From Succinatimonas sp. CAG:777 (GTDB taxonomy: Bacteria; Pseudomonadota; Gammaproteobacteria; Enterobacterales; Succinivibrionaceae), in the NCBI GenBank assembly GCA_000431835.1, contig HF987959.1, positions 1,138-61,090 on the forward strand: a stretch of DNA of 59,953 bases, given 5' to 3'. The position numbers and the translations under genes are program-made. The notes beneath the pieces were generated by a model. It was given only the letters and a program-made list of their open reading frames with translations, was not told the origin of the DNA and searched no databases. Position 1 is the stretch's first letter. Each line of letters opens with the position of its first letter. Positions 26,621 to 35,678 of the stretch are shown one piece after another.

Positions 26621-27682
26621 TTACTTTAACAGATTGTCATCTGTAAAGTAATCAATACGCATTGCGTGCTTTACTTCACTTAAAGTCTGAGCTGCAGTTT
26701 CACGTGCTTTAGCTGTACCCTGCTTTAAGATCTCATAAACATCAGGAAGTCTCTTTTCCCAATCACTGCGTCTTTCACGAATTGGGCGAAGTTCTGTCTG
26801 GATAACATTGTTTAAGAACTTCTTAACTACCATGTCACCTAAACCGCCACGCTGATAATGAGCTTTTAACTCATCTAGGTTCTTGTAGTCAGGTAAGTAC
26901 TCAGCAAAATACTCATCCTTGCAGAATGCATCAAGATAAGTAAATACAGGGTTACCTTCAACATGACCAGGATCTTCTCTACGCAGGTGAGTAGGATCTG
27001 TGAACATAGACATAACTTTCTTTTTGGTGTCTTCTTCAGTGTCTGATAAGTAGATGCAGTTACCTAATGACTTACTCATCTTAGCTTTACCATCGATACC
27101 AGGTAATCTTAAGCATGATTTATTAGTAGGTAATACAATCTTTGGCTCAACTAGGGTCTCACCGTAAACTTCGTTGAACTTTCTTACAATTTCACAGCAC
27201 TGCTCAATCATTGGCATCTGATCTTCACCTGCAGGAACTGTAGTTGCCTTAAAGGCGGTGATATCTGATGCCTGGCTTACTGGATAGCAGAAAAAGCCTA
27301 ATGGCAGGCTTGTTTCAAAATTCTTTTGCTTAATCTCTGCTTTTACAGTTGGGTTACGCTGAACACGAGATACAGTTACTAAGTTCATGTAGTAAACAGT
27401 AAGCTCAGCTAACTCAGGGATCATTGACTGAATAAAGATATTTGACTTGGTAGGGTCAATACCGCAGCTTAAATAATCTAAAGCTACCTGCATTACATTC
27501 TGGCGAACTTTTTCAGGATTATCAGCATTGTCAGTTAAAGCCTGAGCATCTGCGACCATGATATAAACTTCATCGTACTCGCCTGAATTTTGAAGACTAA
27601 CGCGCTCTTTTAATGAACCTACATAATGACCTACATGTAGGCGACCAGTTGGTCTGTCACCTGTCAAAATAATCTTTTTCAC
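26621..27682 (-). CDS. trpS: tryptophanyl-tRNA synthetase
   Basis: A 353-aa class I synthetase charging tRNA-Trp. The HIGH-type motif is HVGH (16-19) and the KMSKS loop is AKMSKS near residue 212. The GDRPTGRLHVGHYVGSL opening is typical of TrpRS. An 18-base palindrome lies in its 5' region. A CAAGG/CCTTG inverted repeat after the stop (about 26561-26594) may help termination. Confidence 0.96.
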   Translation of the reverse strand: MKKIILTGDRPTGRLHVGHYVGSLKERVSLQNSGEYDEVYIMVADAQALTDNADNPEKVRQNVMQVALDYLSCGIDPTKSNIFIQSMIPELAELTVYYMNLVTVSRVQRNPTVKAEIKQKNFETSLPLGFFCYPVSQASDITAFKATTVPAGEDQMPMIEQCCEIVRKFNEVYGETLVEPKIVLPTNKSCLRLPGIDGKAKMSKSLGNCIYLSDTEEDTKKKVMSMFTDPTHLRREDPGHVEGNPVFTYLDAFCKDEYFAEYLPDYKNLDELKAHYQRGGLGDMVVKKFLNNVIQTELRPIRERRSDWEKRLPDVYEILKQGTAKARETAAQTLSEVKHAMRIDYFTDDNLLK

Positions 27683-27709
27683 AATAATCTCCGTTAATTT
27701 ATTCTTTTG

Positions 27710-27727
27710 AAAGTTGAATTCAACTTT
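27710..27727. repeat. 18-base palindrome upstream of trpS
   Basis: AAAGTTGAATTCAACTTT is a perfect palindrome about 28 bases ahead of the trpS start. It does not resemble a TrpR operator. It may be a regulator site or leader hairpin; I cannot tell. The rest of the 329-base gap 27683-28011 holds a terminator hairpin and AT-rich sequence. Confidence 0.4.
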
Positions 27728-27944
27728 GAATACGACTTAATCTATACTCGATTAACTACTATTTCTGTACGCTATTTTACTAATACAAAAAGGAGTGGTA
27801 AACAGTTATTAAAAACAGCTCATTATTATGCATGATCTTTTCGAAAATTTAGAGAATTAAGCTAGCATTGAAATGATAAGTGTGAACTCTGATACACAAA
27901 GCGGGAAAAAAGAAATTTGCTAGAAGAAATTTAGCTGGAAACAC

Positions 27945-27982
27945 AAAGCTACATCTTAACTTAGGTTGTAAGACGTAGCTTT
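27945..27982 (-). terminator. terminator of the oxidoreductase operon
   Basis: AAAGCTACATCTTA pairs with TAAGACGTAGCTTT (one mismatch), followed on the minus strand by GTGTTT. It lies just past the last aldo/keto reductase gene. Confidence 0.65.
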
Positions 27983-28011
27983 AAAGATAAAGGTAAATTG
28001 ACTTTTATTTA

Positions 28012-28857
28012 TTACTTCTGTTTTTCTACATCAGGATGCCATTTAGCAAAGGCTTCTAATTTCTCAGTAGTATTAGTGTAATAACGCTCATCCTTATTGA
28101 TAGCAGCAATTACATTCATCTCATCAACAGTTAAAGCAAAATCGAAAATATCAAAATCTGCTCTAATGTGATCTGGATTCTTTGACCCTGGAATTACAAT
28201 ATTGCCATCTTGAATATGCCATCTTAAGATAATTTGAGCTGTAGTTTTGCCATACTTATTAGCTAAATCTACAAAGACCTTTTCATTTAAAAGGTTCTTA
28301 TCTCCATGACCTAATGGATACCATGACTGAGGAACAATACCGTTTTGTTTTAGATAAGCTTTAAGCTCTAATTCACGCAGGTATGGATGTAATTCAGTCT
28401 GTAAAACCACAGGTTTTACCTCACAGATTGATAAGATCTCAGCGACCTTATCTTTAGGGAAGTTAGACAAGCCAATTGCTCTTACCTTACCTTCTTTAAA
28501 AGCCTTCTCCATCTTACGGTAGCCTTCAATATAGTTGCCTGCAGGCTGATGGATAAGTAAAAGATCAATATAGTCGGTATCTAATCTTTCTAAAGTCTTT
28601 TCAACGGGATCTTTATCTTCATAAAAGAAAGGCCACAGCTTAGTCTCTAAAAAGATCTCCTCTCGTTTAAGGCCTGATTTTTTCATACCACGGCCTACTG
28701 CTTTTTCATTTACATAAGCATTAGCAGTATCAATAAGTCTGCACTCTGTTTTTAAAGCTTCAATTACAGAGTTCTCAGCCTCATCTGGTGTTAATAAATA
28801 GGTACCAAGACCTGCCATAGGCATTTTGACGCCGTTACTTAAAGTAATGTATTCCAT
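28012..28857 (-). CDS. aldo/keto reductase, diketogluconate reductase-like
   Basis: A 281-aa TIM-barrel NADPH-dependent reductase. The catalytic tetrad is visible: Asp and Tyr in LIDTANAYVNE, Lys in FLETKLWP and His in LLLIHQP. The cofactor end has IVIPGSKNPDHI. AGGAG precedes the ATG. It is the last gene of the minus-strand esterase-flavoprotein-reductase set. The substrate is unknown. Confidence 0.9.
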   Translation of the reverse strand: MEYITLSNGVKMPMAGLGTYLLTPDEAENSVIEALKTECRLIDTANAYVNEKAVGRGMKKSGLKREEIFLETKLWPFFYEDKDPVEKTLERLDTDYIDLLLIHQPAGNYIEGYRKMEKAFKEGKVRAIGLSNFPKDKVAEILSICEVKPVVLQTELHPYLRELELKAYLKQNGIVPQSWYPLGHGDKNLLNEKVFVDLANKYGKTTAQIILRWHIQDGNIVIPGSKNPDHIRADFDIFDFALTVDEMNVIAAINKDERYYTNTTEKLEAFAKWHPDVEKQK

Positions 28858-28870
28858 AGTTGTCTCCTAT

Positions 28871-29869
28871 CTATTTTTCAATTCTGGTGCCACCGAAAAC
28901 CTCAGACATGGTCATGTGGGTTAAGGCATCATCAATGTTTTGAATCTCAGATGCAGTTAGTTCAACCACCGCAGCTCCAATGTTTTCTTTTAATCGGTCT
29001 AACTTTCTAGTTCCTGGAATTGGAACGATATAAGGCTTTTTGCAGAGCATCCAGGCAAGAGCAATCTGTCCTTTAGTTGCAATCTTATCTTTTGCTAAAT
29101 TCTCTAAAAGCTCTAAAAGCTCTTTGTTTTTTTCAAGATTCTCTTTTTTAAACTGCGGCATTACACTTCTGTAATCAAGCCCCTGTTCAAAGTGAGAGTT
29201 CTGGTTGTACTTTCCTGATAAAAAGCCATTTGCAAGTGGAGAGAAAGCCACAAAGCCAATCTTTAATTCTTCTAGAACCGGAAATAAGCTTTCATACCAG
29301 CGGGCCATCATCGAATAACGATTTTGAATCGCAGTTACAGGGCAAACAGCATGAGCTTTACGGATAACATCATCATTAACTTCAGACATGCCCCAGTGAG
29401 TGATTTTGCCTTCTTTGATTAAAGACTCCATGACTAAAGCCACCTCTTCAACAGGGACTTTAGGATCTACTCGATGCTGAAAATACAGATCGATATGATC
29501 TGTTTTAAGCCTTTTTAAAGAAGCTTCAACAGAGGCTTTTATAACCTCTGCTCTTGAGTCGGTAATTAAAGGTTTGTTAGTCTCTTTTGAAGTCATATCA
29601 AAACCAATACCAAACTTTGTAGATATCTTAATTTGGTTTCTGTATGGCTTTAAAGCCTCACCTACTAACTCTTCATTATCATGAGGATTTAGTGCTGTTC
29701 CGTAAACTTCAGCAGTATCAAAAAAGGTATAACCTAAAGACACAGCTTTAGCTAAAAGCTCTGTCATTTCCTTTTTATCAGCAGGAGCGCCATAAGCATG
29801 GCTCATGCCCATACAGCCTAAGCCCACAGGTGATACCTCAAGATCTTTTCCTAAAATACGAGTCTTCAT
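28871..29869 (-). CDS. aldo/keto reductase
   Basis: A 332-aa reductase of the YhdN/AKR13-like group. Catalytic residues lie in FFDTAEVYG, ISTKFG and LYFQHRVDP, with the NADP-binding end IVPIPGTRKLDRL. GAGGA lies ahead of the ATG. It sits 13 bases before the second reductase and 9 bases after the flavoprotein gene, so it is co-transcribed with both. Confidence 0.92.
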   Translation of the reverse strand: MKTRILGKDLEVSPVGLGCMGMSHAYGAPADKKEMTELLAKAVSLGYTFFDTAEVYGTALNPHDNEELVGEALKPYRNQIKISTKFGIGFDMTSKETNKPLITDSRAEVIKASVEASLKRLKTDHIDLYFQHRVDPKVPVEEVALVMESLIKEGKITHWGMSEVNDDVIRKAHAVCPVTAIQNRYSMMARWYESLFPVLEELKIGFVAFSPLANGFLSGKYNQNSHFEQGLDYRSVMPQFKKENLEKNKELLELLENLAKDKIATKGQIALAWMLCKKPYIVPIPGTRKLDRLKENIGAAVVELTASEIQNIDDALTHMTMSEVFGGTRIEK

Positions 29870-29878
29870 GTGGTCCTC

Positions 29879-30328
29879 TTAAAACTCATTAGATACTTTT
29901 TGAGCCTCAGCTTTATTGTTCACCATACCGCAATAGCTCATGCCATATAACATGGCAAAACGGCTCATGGTGTACTCGCCTGCCTCTAGCATCCATTTTT
30001 CAGGAGCAGCCCCCTGGAAGATAAAATATAGTTTTCTGCCTTTTAAGGTACTGTCATCTACCTTGCCATAGAATCTGTCTAACATATTACGGACACTGCC
30101 ACAGATGTTGTGCCAGTACATAGGAGATCCAATTACGATGGTATCAGCCTCTTTCATTTTGGAAATAACGGTATCTAAACCATCCCCTTCTAAGTTCTGT
30201 CCGTAGCTGCCGATGATGTAATCAGTAAGATTTAAGTTTTCATAGTCTGTGTTTTTTAGTAAAGTCTCAGCTAACTTTGCTGTATTACCATTGTGATTAG
30301 GACTGCCGTTTATAAATAAAATGCTCAT
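29879..30328 (-). CDS. NADPH-dependent FMN reductase / flavodoxin-like protein
   Basis: A 149-aa flavodoxin-fold protein with the phosphate loop NGSPNHNGNTAKL and the flavin-binding GSPMYWHNICGSVRN. An upstream in-frame ATG at 30343 overlaps the GAGGAG ribosome site, so 30328 is preferred. It probably reduces quinones or supplies reduced flavin. It lies within the LysR-linked operon. Confidence 0.88.
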   Translation of the reverse strand: MSILFINGSPNHNGNTAKLAETLLKNTDYENLNLTDYIIGSYGQNLEGDGLDTVISKMKEADTIVIGSPMYWHNICGSVRNMLDRFYGKVDDSTLKGRKLYFIFQGAAPEKWMLEAGEYTMSRFAMLYGMSYCGMVNNKAEAQKVSNEF

Positions 30329-30379
30329 AAAATTGCTCCTCATTTATATTCTTAAAATTTGTATTCAAAAAGTGAATTC

Positions 30380-31369
30380 TTAATTACGTTCTTTCATATG
30401 CCTTTGCCAAAAAGCTACCGCTTTATTGAGCCAGCCGTAAGCTACGGTATTTGAACCAATACCAAAGCCATGAGATAAACCTTTGTAAACATGAAACTCA
30501 GTGTCGATGCCAGAATTTTTCATAGCCTCGGCTCTTGCTTTCATAAGAGACCTTGACGCAATATAGTCACTGTCACCTACACATGAAAAGGTAGGTGGTG
30601 TTACCTTTGTATATTCTGATAATCCTGTATATTGCATAATAATAGATGCAGGCTTTTCTCTTTTATAATCAGAAAAGGAATCAGTTCCATAGCTGCCAAC
30701 CCAGTACACCATTCTTGCCCCTGCTGAACCGCCCCATAAGGAGTAATCTCTTGTATCAACCTCAAGTTCTTTTGCGTTTTCAAAGATAAAGTTGATTGCT
30801 CTTGAAAGATCTTCACATGCCTTTTGAGGAGCTGGTCTGTAGATTAAAGCAAAAGCGTTATAGCCTAATTTTGAGAGCTCTAGAGCGTGAGGAAAACTAT
30901 CCTGCATAGCACCTACAAAGGAAAAAGCACCACCTGCGTTTAAGATTGCAAATTTCTCGTTTTTATTGCCTTTAAAAAAGAACAAACCAGTATTTCTCTT
31001 TTGAGGATCGGCTTTTTTCTCGACATCAGAATAGATGTCATAAAAGACAGTTCCACCTTTTACACTTTGGTTATAAAGAGTATTTACAATTTCTACAGTT
31101 ATTTTTGGATCGAGCTTACTGTAGTAGGTAAGGCTCAAGTTTCCTAGAGTGTCACCACTGTAATACTTATTAGTTGGGAATAAAAGACGACCAAAACCAT
31201 AGAATGCTTTTGCAGATATCACATCCTCGATTTTGCTGTTCTCTGAAAATAAAGACATCTTTAGATCTATACTCTCGTTTGACTGCATAAGCCTGGCATT
31301 ACACACTAAAGGCATCAGAATCAGAAAAAGAGCCTTGCTAAATTGCTTTGTAACAAAGGTAAATATCAT
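30380..31369 (-). CDS. secreted or anchored alpha/beta hydrolase (esterase/lipase-like)
   Basis: A 329-aa protein with an N-terminal hydrophobic signal (ALFLILMPLVCNA). The alpha/beta hydrolase core has the nucleophile elbow GGSAG (WGGSAGARM), a late Asp in CVGDSDY and a His in LSHGFGIG. NAGGAF replaces the usual HGGG oxyanion loop. It is a likely carboxylesterase; the substrate is unknown. It is the first structural gene after the LysR regulator. Confidence 0.82.
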   Translation of the reverse strand: MIFTFVTKQFSKALFLILMPLVCNARLMQSNESIDLKMSLFSENSKIEDVISAKAFYGFGRLLFPTNKYYSGDTLGNLSLTYYSKLDPKITVEIVNTLYNQSVKGGTVFYDIYSDVEKKADPQKRNTGLFFFKGNKNEKFAILNAGGAFSFVGAMQDSFPHALELSKLGYNAFALIYRPAPQKACEDLSRAINFIFENAKELEVDTRDYSLWGGSAGARMVYWVGSYGTDSFSDYKREKPASIIMQYTGLSEYTKVTPPTFSCVGDSDYIASRSLMKARAEAMKNSGIDTEFHVYKGLSHGFGIGSNTVAYGWLNKAVAFWQRHMKERN

Positions 31370-31458
31370 GTTTAAGTCATAAAAGTTAAGCTTTGATGAC
31401 TTTAGTATAGGAAAGATAAGTTAACTTAAGAAGTCTCAATTTTTCAGGCAGTTTATAC

Positions 31459-32361
31459 CTAAAGGTTATAAGTTTTTTGTAAAGAAGCAATAGTATTTAA
31501 AAAGCTCTTTACTTGAGGAGATGGAGTATTGGCATGAAGCAAACCAAAAGGCATTGAGTAATCCCATTTAACAGGAATTACTTTGAGCATAGGATGCACA
31601 TTGGCCCAGCCCGAGAAAGCCAGTAGCACTTCTTTTGAGTTTTCACATTGATTAAAGATATTGAGGTTATAAAAATCAAAGTCTTTAATATGAATACGAG
31701 GATGATTATTGGCAAGATCATCTCTTAGCTTGTCTGTACAGTTAGTCCAGCCACGTCTGATGATTAGTAAAGTTTCATCATAAAGATCAGATATTTCTAA
31801 TTCATCTTTTGATGCTAAAGGATGATTTACAGAAACAGCACAGCAGAATGGTTCCTGTTTTAGCATAAAGCCTGAGCAATGGTATTTCTCAAGCATCAAA
31901 TCATCAAAAACACCACCCACGACATCGATGTTAGAGCCTAGATTATTCAAGATCTCTTTGGCGTTTTCAGGTGTGTTTTCAAAGGGTATGATTTGAAACT
32001 TGATTTGATGACAGTGCTCTCGTAAGAGTGAATACAAGTTTACTAAGAGCTGGGCTGGTGTCATAGGAGAAGTGCCAATACGGATCATGTCAGAAGTGTT
32101 GTTAGCGGCATTCTTTGCTCTATTTACAGCATCATTGCAGTATTGAATGATGTATTTAGCATCTTTGTATAAAGATTCACCAGCTTTAGTTAAGCATAAA
32201 CCTCGATGAGTTCTTTCAAAGAGCTTTACCCCTACCCTGTCTTCTAAAAGATTTATCTGTTTGATAATAGCTGAAGGAGTAATACCGGAACTCTCAGCAG
32301 TTTTATTAAAACTGCCAGAATCAGCTACTTTTATAAAAGTACTTAACTGAGGATTGTACAT
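31459..32361 (-). CDS. LysR-family transcriptional regulator
   Basis: A 300-aa protein. The N-terminal helix-turn-helix is FIKVADSGSFNKTAESSGITPSAIIKQI, and the C-terminal part is a substrate-binding fold. It lies 89 bases upstream of, and on the same strand as, the esterase-flavoprotein-reductase genes and probably controls them. Confidence 0.92.
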   Translation of the reverse strand: MYNPQLSTFIKVADSGSFNKTAESSGITPSAIIKQINLLEDRVGVKLFERTHRGLCLTKAGESLYKDAKYIIQYCNDAVNRAKNAANNTSDMIRIGTSPMTPAQLLVNLYSLLREHCHQIKFQIIPFENTPENAKEILNNLGSNIDVVGGVFDDLMLEKYHCSGFMLKQEPFCCAVSVNHPLASKDELEISDLYDETLLIIRRGWTNCTDKLRDDLANNHPRIHIKDFDFYNLNIFNQCENSKEVLLAFSGWANVHPMLKVIPVKWDYSMPFGLLHANTPSPQVKSFLNTIASLQKTYNL

Positions 32362-32390
32362 AGGTAAACTCTAACCTTTCATACCTAACA

Positions 32391-32741
32391 TCAAACAATA
32401 ATCATATCAGATTTAGGAATTTCACCATGATATTGATAGTATTCAAAGATCGAAGGTAACATTCTCCATGCCATCACATCAAGATCTTTTAAGGTGCTAT
32501 TGGGGCAAGTGTATCCAATCTTTTCCCAGCAGTTTGAGCAATTCTGCACGGAAATAAGACCATTTCTTAGATAACTGTCGCAGTCTACTTTAACTATGAC
32601 CTTCTTCATGATTATTCTCTTTTTTCCATGAGGAAGTTTCTTTATCTTTTGATGTATATCAGGAGCTTTAAAGCACCTTTTAGCAATGGTAATTATGCCA
32701 TCACAGATCTTTTCTTCATTTCTATGCTTATCATCATTCAA
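32391..32741 (-). CDS. unknown protein, 5' end uncertain
   Basis: I do not recognise this family. The frame is open from 32828 to 32391 and looks coding throughout (GFGAFVKLVSEDDYTVTYEYG before the TTG at 32741), but there is no ATG before residue 45 (32609). Either a non-ATG start is used, the 5' end is lost, or only the 72-residue part from 32609 is made. That part has CSNC and TCPNS pairs and a MAWRMLPSIFEYY end, loosely like TIGR04076 proteins such as the next gene. Confidence 0.45.
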   Translation of the reverse strand: MNDDKHRNEEKICDGIITIAKRCFKAPDIHQKIKKLPHGKKRIIMKKVIVKVDCDSYLRNGLISVQNCSNCWEKIGYTCPNSTLKDLDVMAWRMLPSIFEYYQYHGEIPKSDMIIV

Positions 32742-32988
32742 GTTAAAACTACCATACTCATAGGTTACGGTATAGTCATCTTCAGATACTAACTTTACAA
32801 AAGCTCCAAAACCAAGGCTAATAATCTGTTAACTCTTGTTGCTAGATCTGTCTTTTAGAGAGAGTTATAAAATATAATCAAAGCTCTTAAAGTCAATCCT
32901 AAAAAATTGAAATTATAACAGTATAATTGATACATATTTTTATATTCAAGATATTTTGGATTGCGCTTGAAGAGCTTTACATTTTTTT

Positions 32989-33378
32989 CTAGTAATCAAT
33001 TCTCTCTATTTTGAAGATAACTGGTCTTGTTCCATCAGAGCAGCATGTAATCATGGTGTTTTCTTCTTTCATCCAGCCTTTCATGATAGATCCGCCCTGT
33101 AAGCCTGTATAAATATATCTTGAAATTGCATCCCAGGCTTCAGAGCAAAAAGGCTTTTTAGGGCCACCTGCAACAGTATCTGGATCTGCATCAGTCTTAA
33201 CAAGAGTATTTAATCCCAAGTTCCAAAAATCATCTTTTTCATCATCTCGGTAAAAGATAAATTCATCACCTACGTTATAACAAGGACATGCACCTGATTG
33301 AGGATTTGCACAATATTTCTTCTGTAATTCTGGATAGAGCTTTTTATCTAATACTGTTACTTTTACTTTATATTTCAT
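32989..33378 (-). CDS. TIGR04076-like small protein
   Basis: A 129-aa protein with a cysteine-rich centre (CANPQSGACPC before YNVGDEF) and a KPFCSEAWDAISRYIYTGLQGG block typical of the TIGR04076 group, whose function is not established. AGGAGA precedes the ATG. It is divergent from a Crp/Fnr regulator, a plausible controller. Confidence 0.75.
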   Translation of the reverse strand: MKYKVKVTVLDKKLYPELQKKYCANPQSGACPCYNVGDEFIFYRDDEKDDFWNLGLNTLVKTDADPDTVAGGPKKPFCSEAWDAISRYIYTGLQGGSIMKGWMKEENTMITCCSDGTRPVIFKIERIDY

Positions 33379-33577
33379 ATTTATGTTCTCCTGACTAACT
33401 TTTCAATGTATTGCAGAGGATCACTCCTCATGACGAGCTAAATGAAGTAGATAAATTTGAACTTTATACAAGTTTAAAAACTAAAAACTTTTGGTAACAT
33501 ACGATGACTTTTAAAATAATCTTCAATGTTTGCTATACAACGTAGATTTGTAGATTTTTCCAAAATCGGTAAGAACT

Positions 33578-34249
33578 ATGCTAAAACCACGATATTATTT
33601 TGCCGACGATTTTGCTTCTTTTTATGAGTACTTTCTTTCACAGCCTCATAAAGAAAGATTCTTTAAAAAAGGAGAATACCTATGGAAACCAGATCAACCT
33701 TATGATCGGATCCAGTACTATGTTTATGGAGCTTCATTTCACTTTGCTGAACATGAGAGTGGTCGACGCAAGATCATTAGTTTTCATGGAAAAGGTACAT
33801 TTTTTCCAGGTTATCACACCACTGATTTTCGAATTGAGCGGACGATAACAACTGTAGCTCTTTCAGAAATAAAGGTATTAGAATTTACGATATCTCAGTT
33901 CAAGGCTATGTTTGACAGTAACGTAAAGCTTGCTCAAAGCGTGGTCAATTGGTATTCAAAGTACATCAATCGATTTCTCTTTGAAACTATCCATCAAGAA
34001 TTCAATTCATCCCAGGTAAAGCTTTGCAACCTTTTGTATCTATTAACTTTGAATCAACCTTCTAATTCAGGACTTGAAATTCAAATGACCCAGGAAGATA
34101 TTGCAGATCTTATTGGAATGAGTAGGGTTCAAATTACAAGAGAGTTAGCCGAACTAAGAGATAAAGGTATTCTAGCTACCACTCGAGGAAAAATTACAAT
34201 TACAAATATCAAAGAACTAGCTTCACTTTGCACCGATGAAACCATGTAG
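33578..34249 (+). CDS. Crp/Fnr-family regulator
   Basis: A 223-aa protein with a cyclic-nucleotide-type beta roll (about 25-110) and a Crp-type helix-turn-helix (TQEDIADLIGMSRVQITRELAELRDKGIL) near 170-200. There is no N-terminal Cys cluster, so it is not a classical Fnr oxygen sensor. It is divergent from the TIGR04076-like gene. Confidence 0.9.
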   Translation: MLKPRYYFADDFASFYEYFLSQPHKERFFKKGEYLWKPDQPYDRIQYYVYGASFHFAEHESGRRKIISFHGKGTFFPGYHTTDFRIERTITTVALSEIKVLEFTISQFKAMFDSNVKLAQSVVNWYSKYINRFLFETIHQEFNSSQVKLCNLLYLLTLNQPSNSGLEIQMTQEDIADLIGMSRVQITRELAELRDKGILATTRGKITITNIKELASLCTDETM

Positions 34250-34263
34250 TTTACAAACTACAT
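34244..34263. repeat. inverted repeat over the Crp/Fnr stop codon
   Basis: ATGTAGTTT and AAACTACAT flank a 2-base spacer and overlap the stop. No T-run follows at once. It is either a weak terminator or a regulator site. The rest of the gap to 34435 is AT-rich with nothing clear. Confidence 0.35.
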
Positions 34264-34435
34264 CTGCATTGTATGTATCGGTATTTATCTTTTCTGCATC
34301 AGGTGAAGCATAAATATGAAAAAAGCAGAATAAAGATAAAAACTCAAACTTTGCTCGTATTCTCTCTTAACGAGTGATTATGCATATTTATACTCTTATA
34401 CTTGCTAAAAGCTAGCTTGTTTATATTCAATGAAA

Positions 34436-35532
34436 CTATTTTCCAACAAATCGATATTTTCCTTTTCCACACCCAGAAACCGGTTCGATAATTTTTAGCT
34501 CAAACATTTTTTTTAATAAGGATGAACTTCCTGTATTTTTTAGACCAAGCACTTTTATTACATCGGCTCGACCAAATACTTTTTCAAAAGCAAAAATTTC
34601 TTTTAATTTTTGAATATGCTCAATGGTCTTTGTAGATAAGTTTTCTTCTACATCAAAATTTGCAATATCAATGTTCGCTTTTTTAGTGTCAATGTTCGCT
34701 TTTTCATATAAATTTAACGAACATCTTACATGCAACTCTCTATTACGAAGAGGATTGTTTTCATTCAGCAAAAGATTCCTTAAGAACAGCTCTAAATATT
34801 CTGTCGTCTCGTGAATTCCATTTTTTAAATCGTTGTAGTTAGCTCTAACTAAAGCATTACGGAAATACCAAGCATTTTCAGCAAATGTGCCATTAGTTAC
34901 GTCAAATCCAAGAGTAGTAAATATTTAATTAAGAAAACAGCTGTGGTTCTAGTGTTTCCTTCTCCAAAGACATGTATCTGCCACAATCTAGAAATAAAAA
35001 CAGCTAAATGGTGAATAATTTCATCCATTGAAAGATTTTTGTATGAAAACTTTTTCTCACCAGAAAAATCGTAATCAAGAGTTGCAAGCAACTCTGTTGC
35101 ACTACCTTAAATAACGGTGGCACCATCTAGAACCCACTCTTTTTTTGTAATGTTGTAATCACGGATTCGACCTGCGTGTGAGTAGAGTCCTGTAAACAAC
35201 TTTCTATGGATAGAAAGGTACTCCTGATAAGTAAAACTAAAGGCTTTCTCAGAAATCAAAGTCGCTATTCTTGCAGAAACCTTATCAGCTTCCTCAGTTC
35301 TGTCTGAAGTACTATGTGACGGTTTTTCATTGTAGTACTGCTGCAAAAGCGAATTTGCTTCTTCAAACGAAATCCCACCTTCAATATTACGAAGAGCAGT
35401 ACTCAGCAAATACTCTGAGGTTTTAAGACCGTCAACTGCCTGCAAGCCAATAGCTGTATGCCATGCATAGCCTTTATACCTTTTCTCAGGTTCAGATTCT
35501 TTAATGTATTCTTCAAAAGGATCTCTATTCAA
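34436..35532 (-). pseudogene. Fic-family protein (AMP-transferase-like), broken
   Basis: Three pieces in order make one Fic protein of about 360 aa. Piece 1 (35107-35532) ends KKEWVLDGATVI and a TAA where the family has VIYGS. Piece 2 (to 34897) has the Fic motif HVFGEGNTRTTAVF, about 34930-34974. A one-base shift after KYLL then leads to piece 3, GFDVTNGTFAENAWYFRNAL and a winged-helix tail ending at 34436. Fic proteins transfer AMP to target proteins. One nonsense change and one frameshift suggest inactivity. Confidence 0.85.
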
Positions 35533-35678
35533 TCTGTTTCTCCGTAATTTTCTTATTCAGATATACCCTTCACAGGCATTAAAGACTCGTTCAAAAGTAT
35601 TGCTACCACAAAACAAATAGTGAAAAGCTGTCATTAACATCTTAATAAAAATGTCTTTTCCCATCTATAGTAGTTAAT

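Noticed and set aside
27710..27727. TrpR operator at trpS
   Set aside because: The palindrome does not fit the known TrpR consensus; no trp biosynthesis genes are near.
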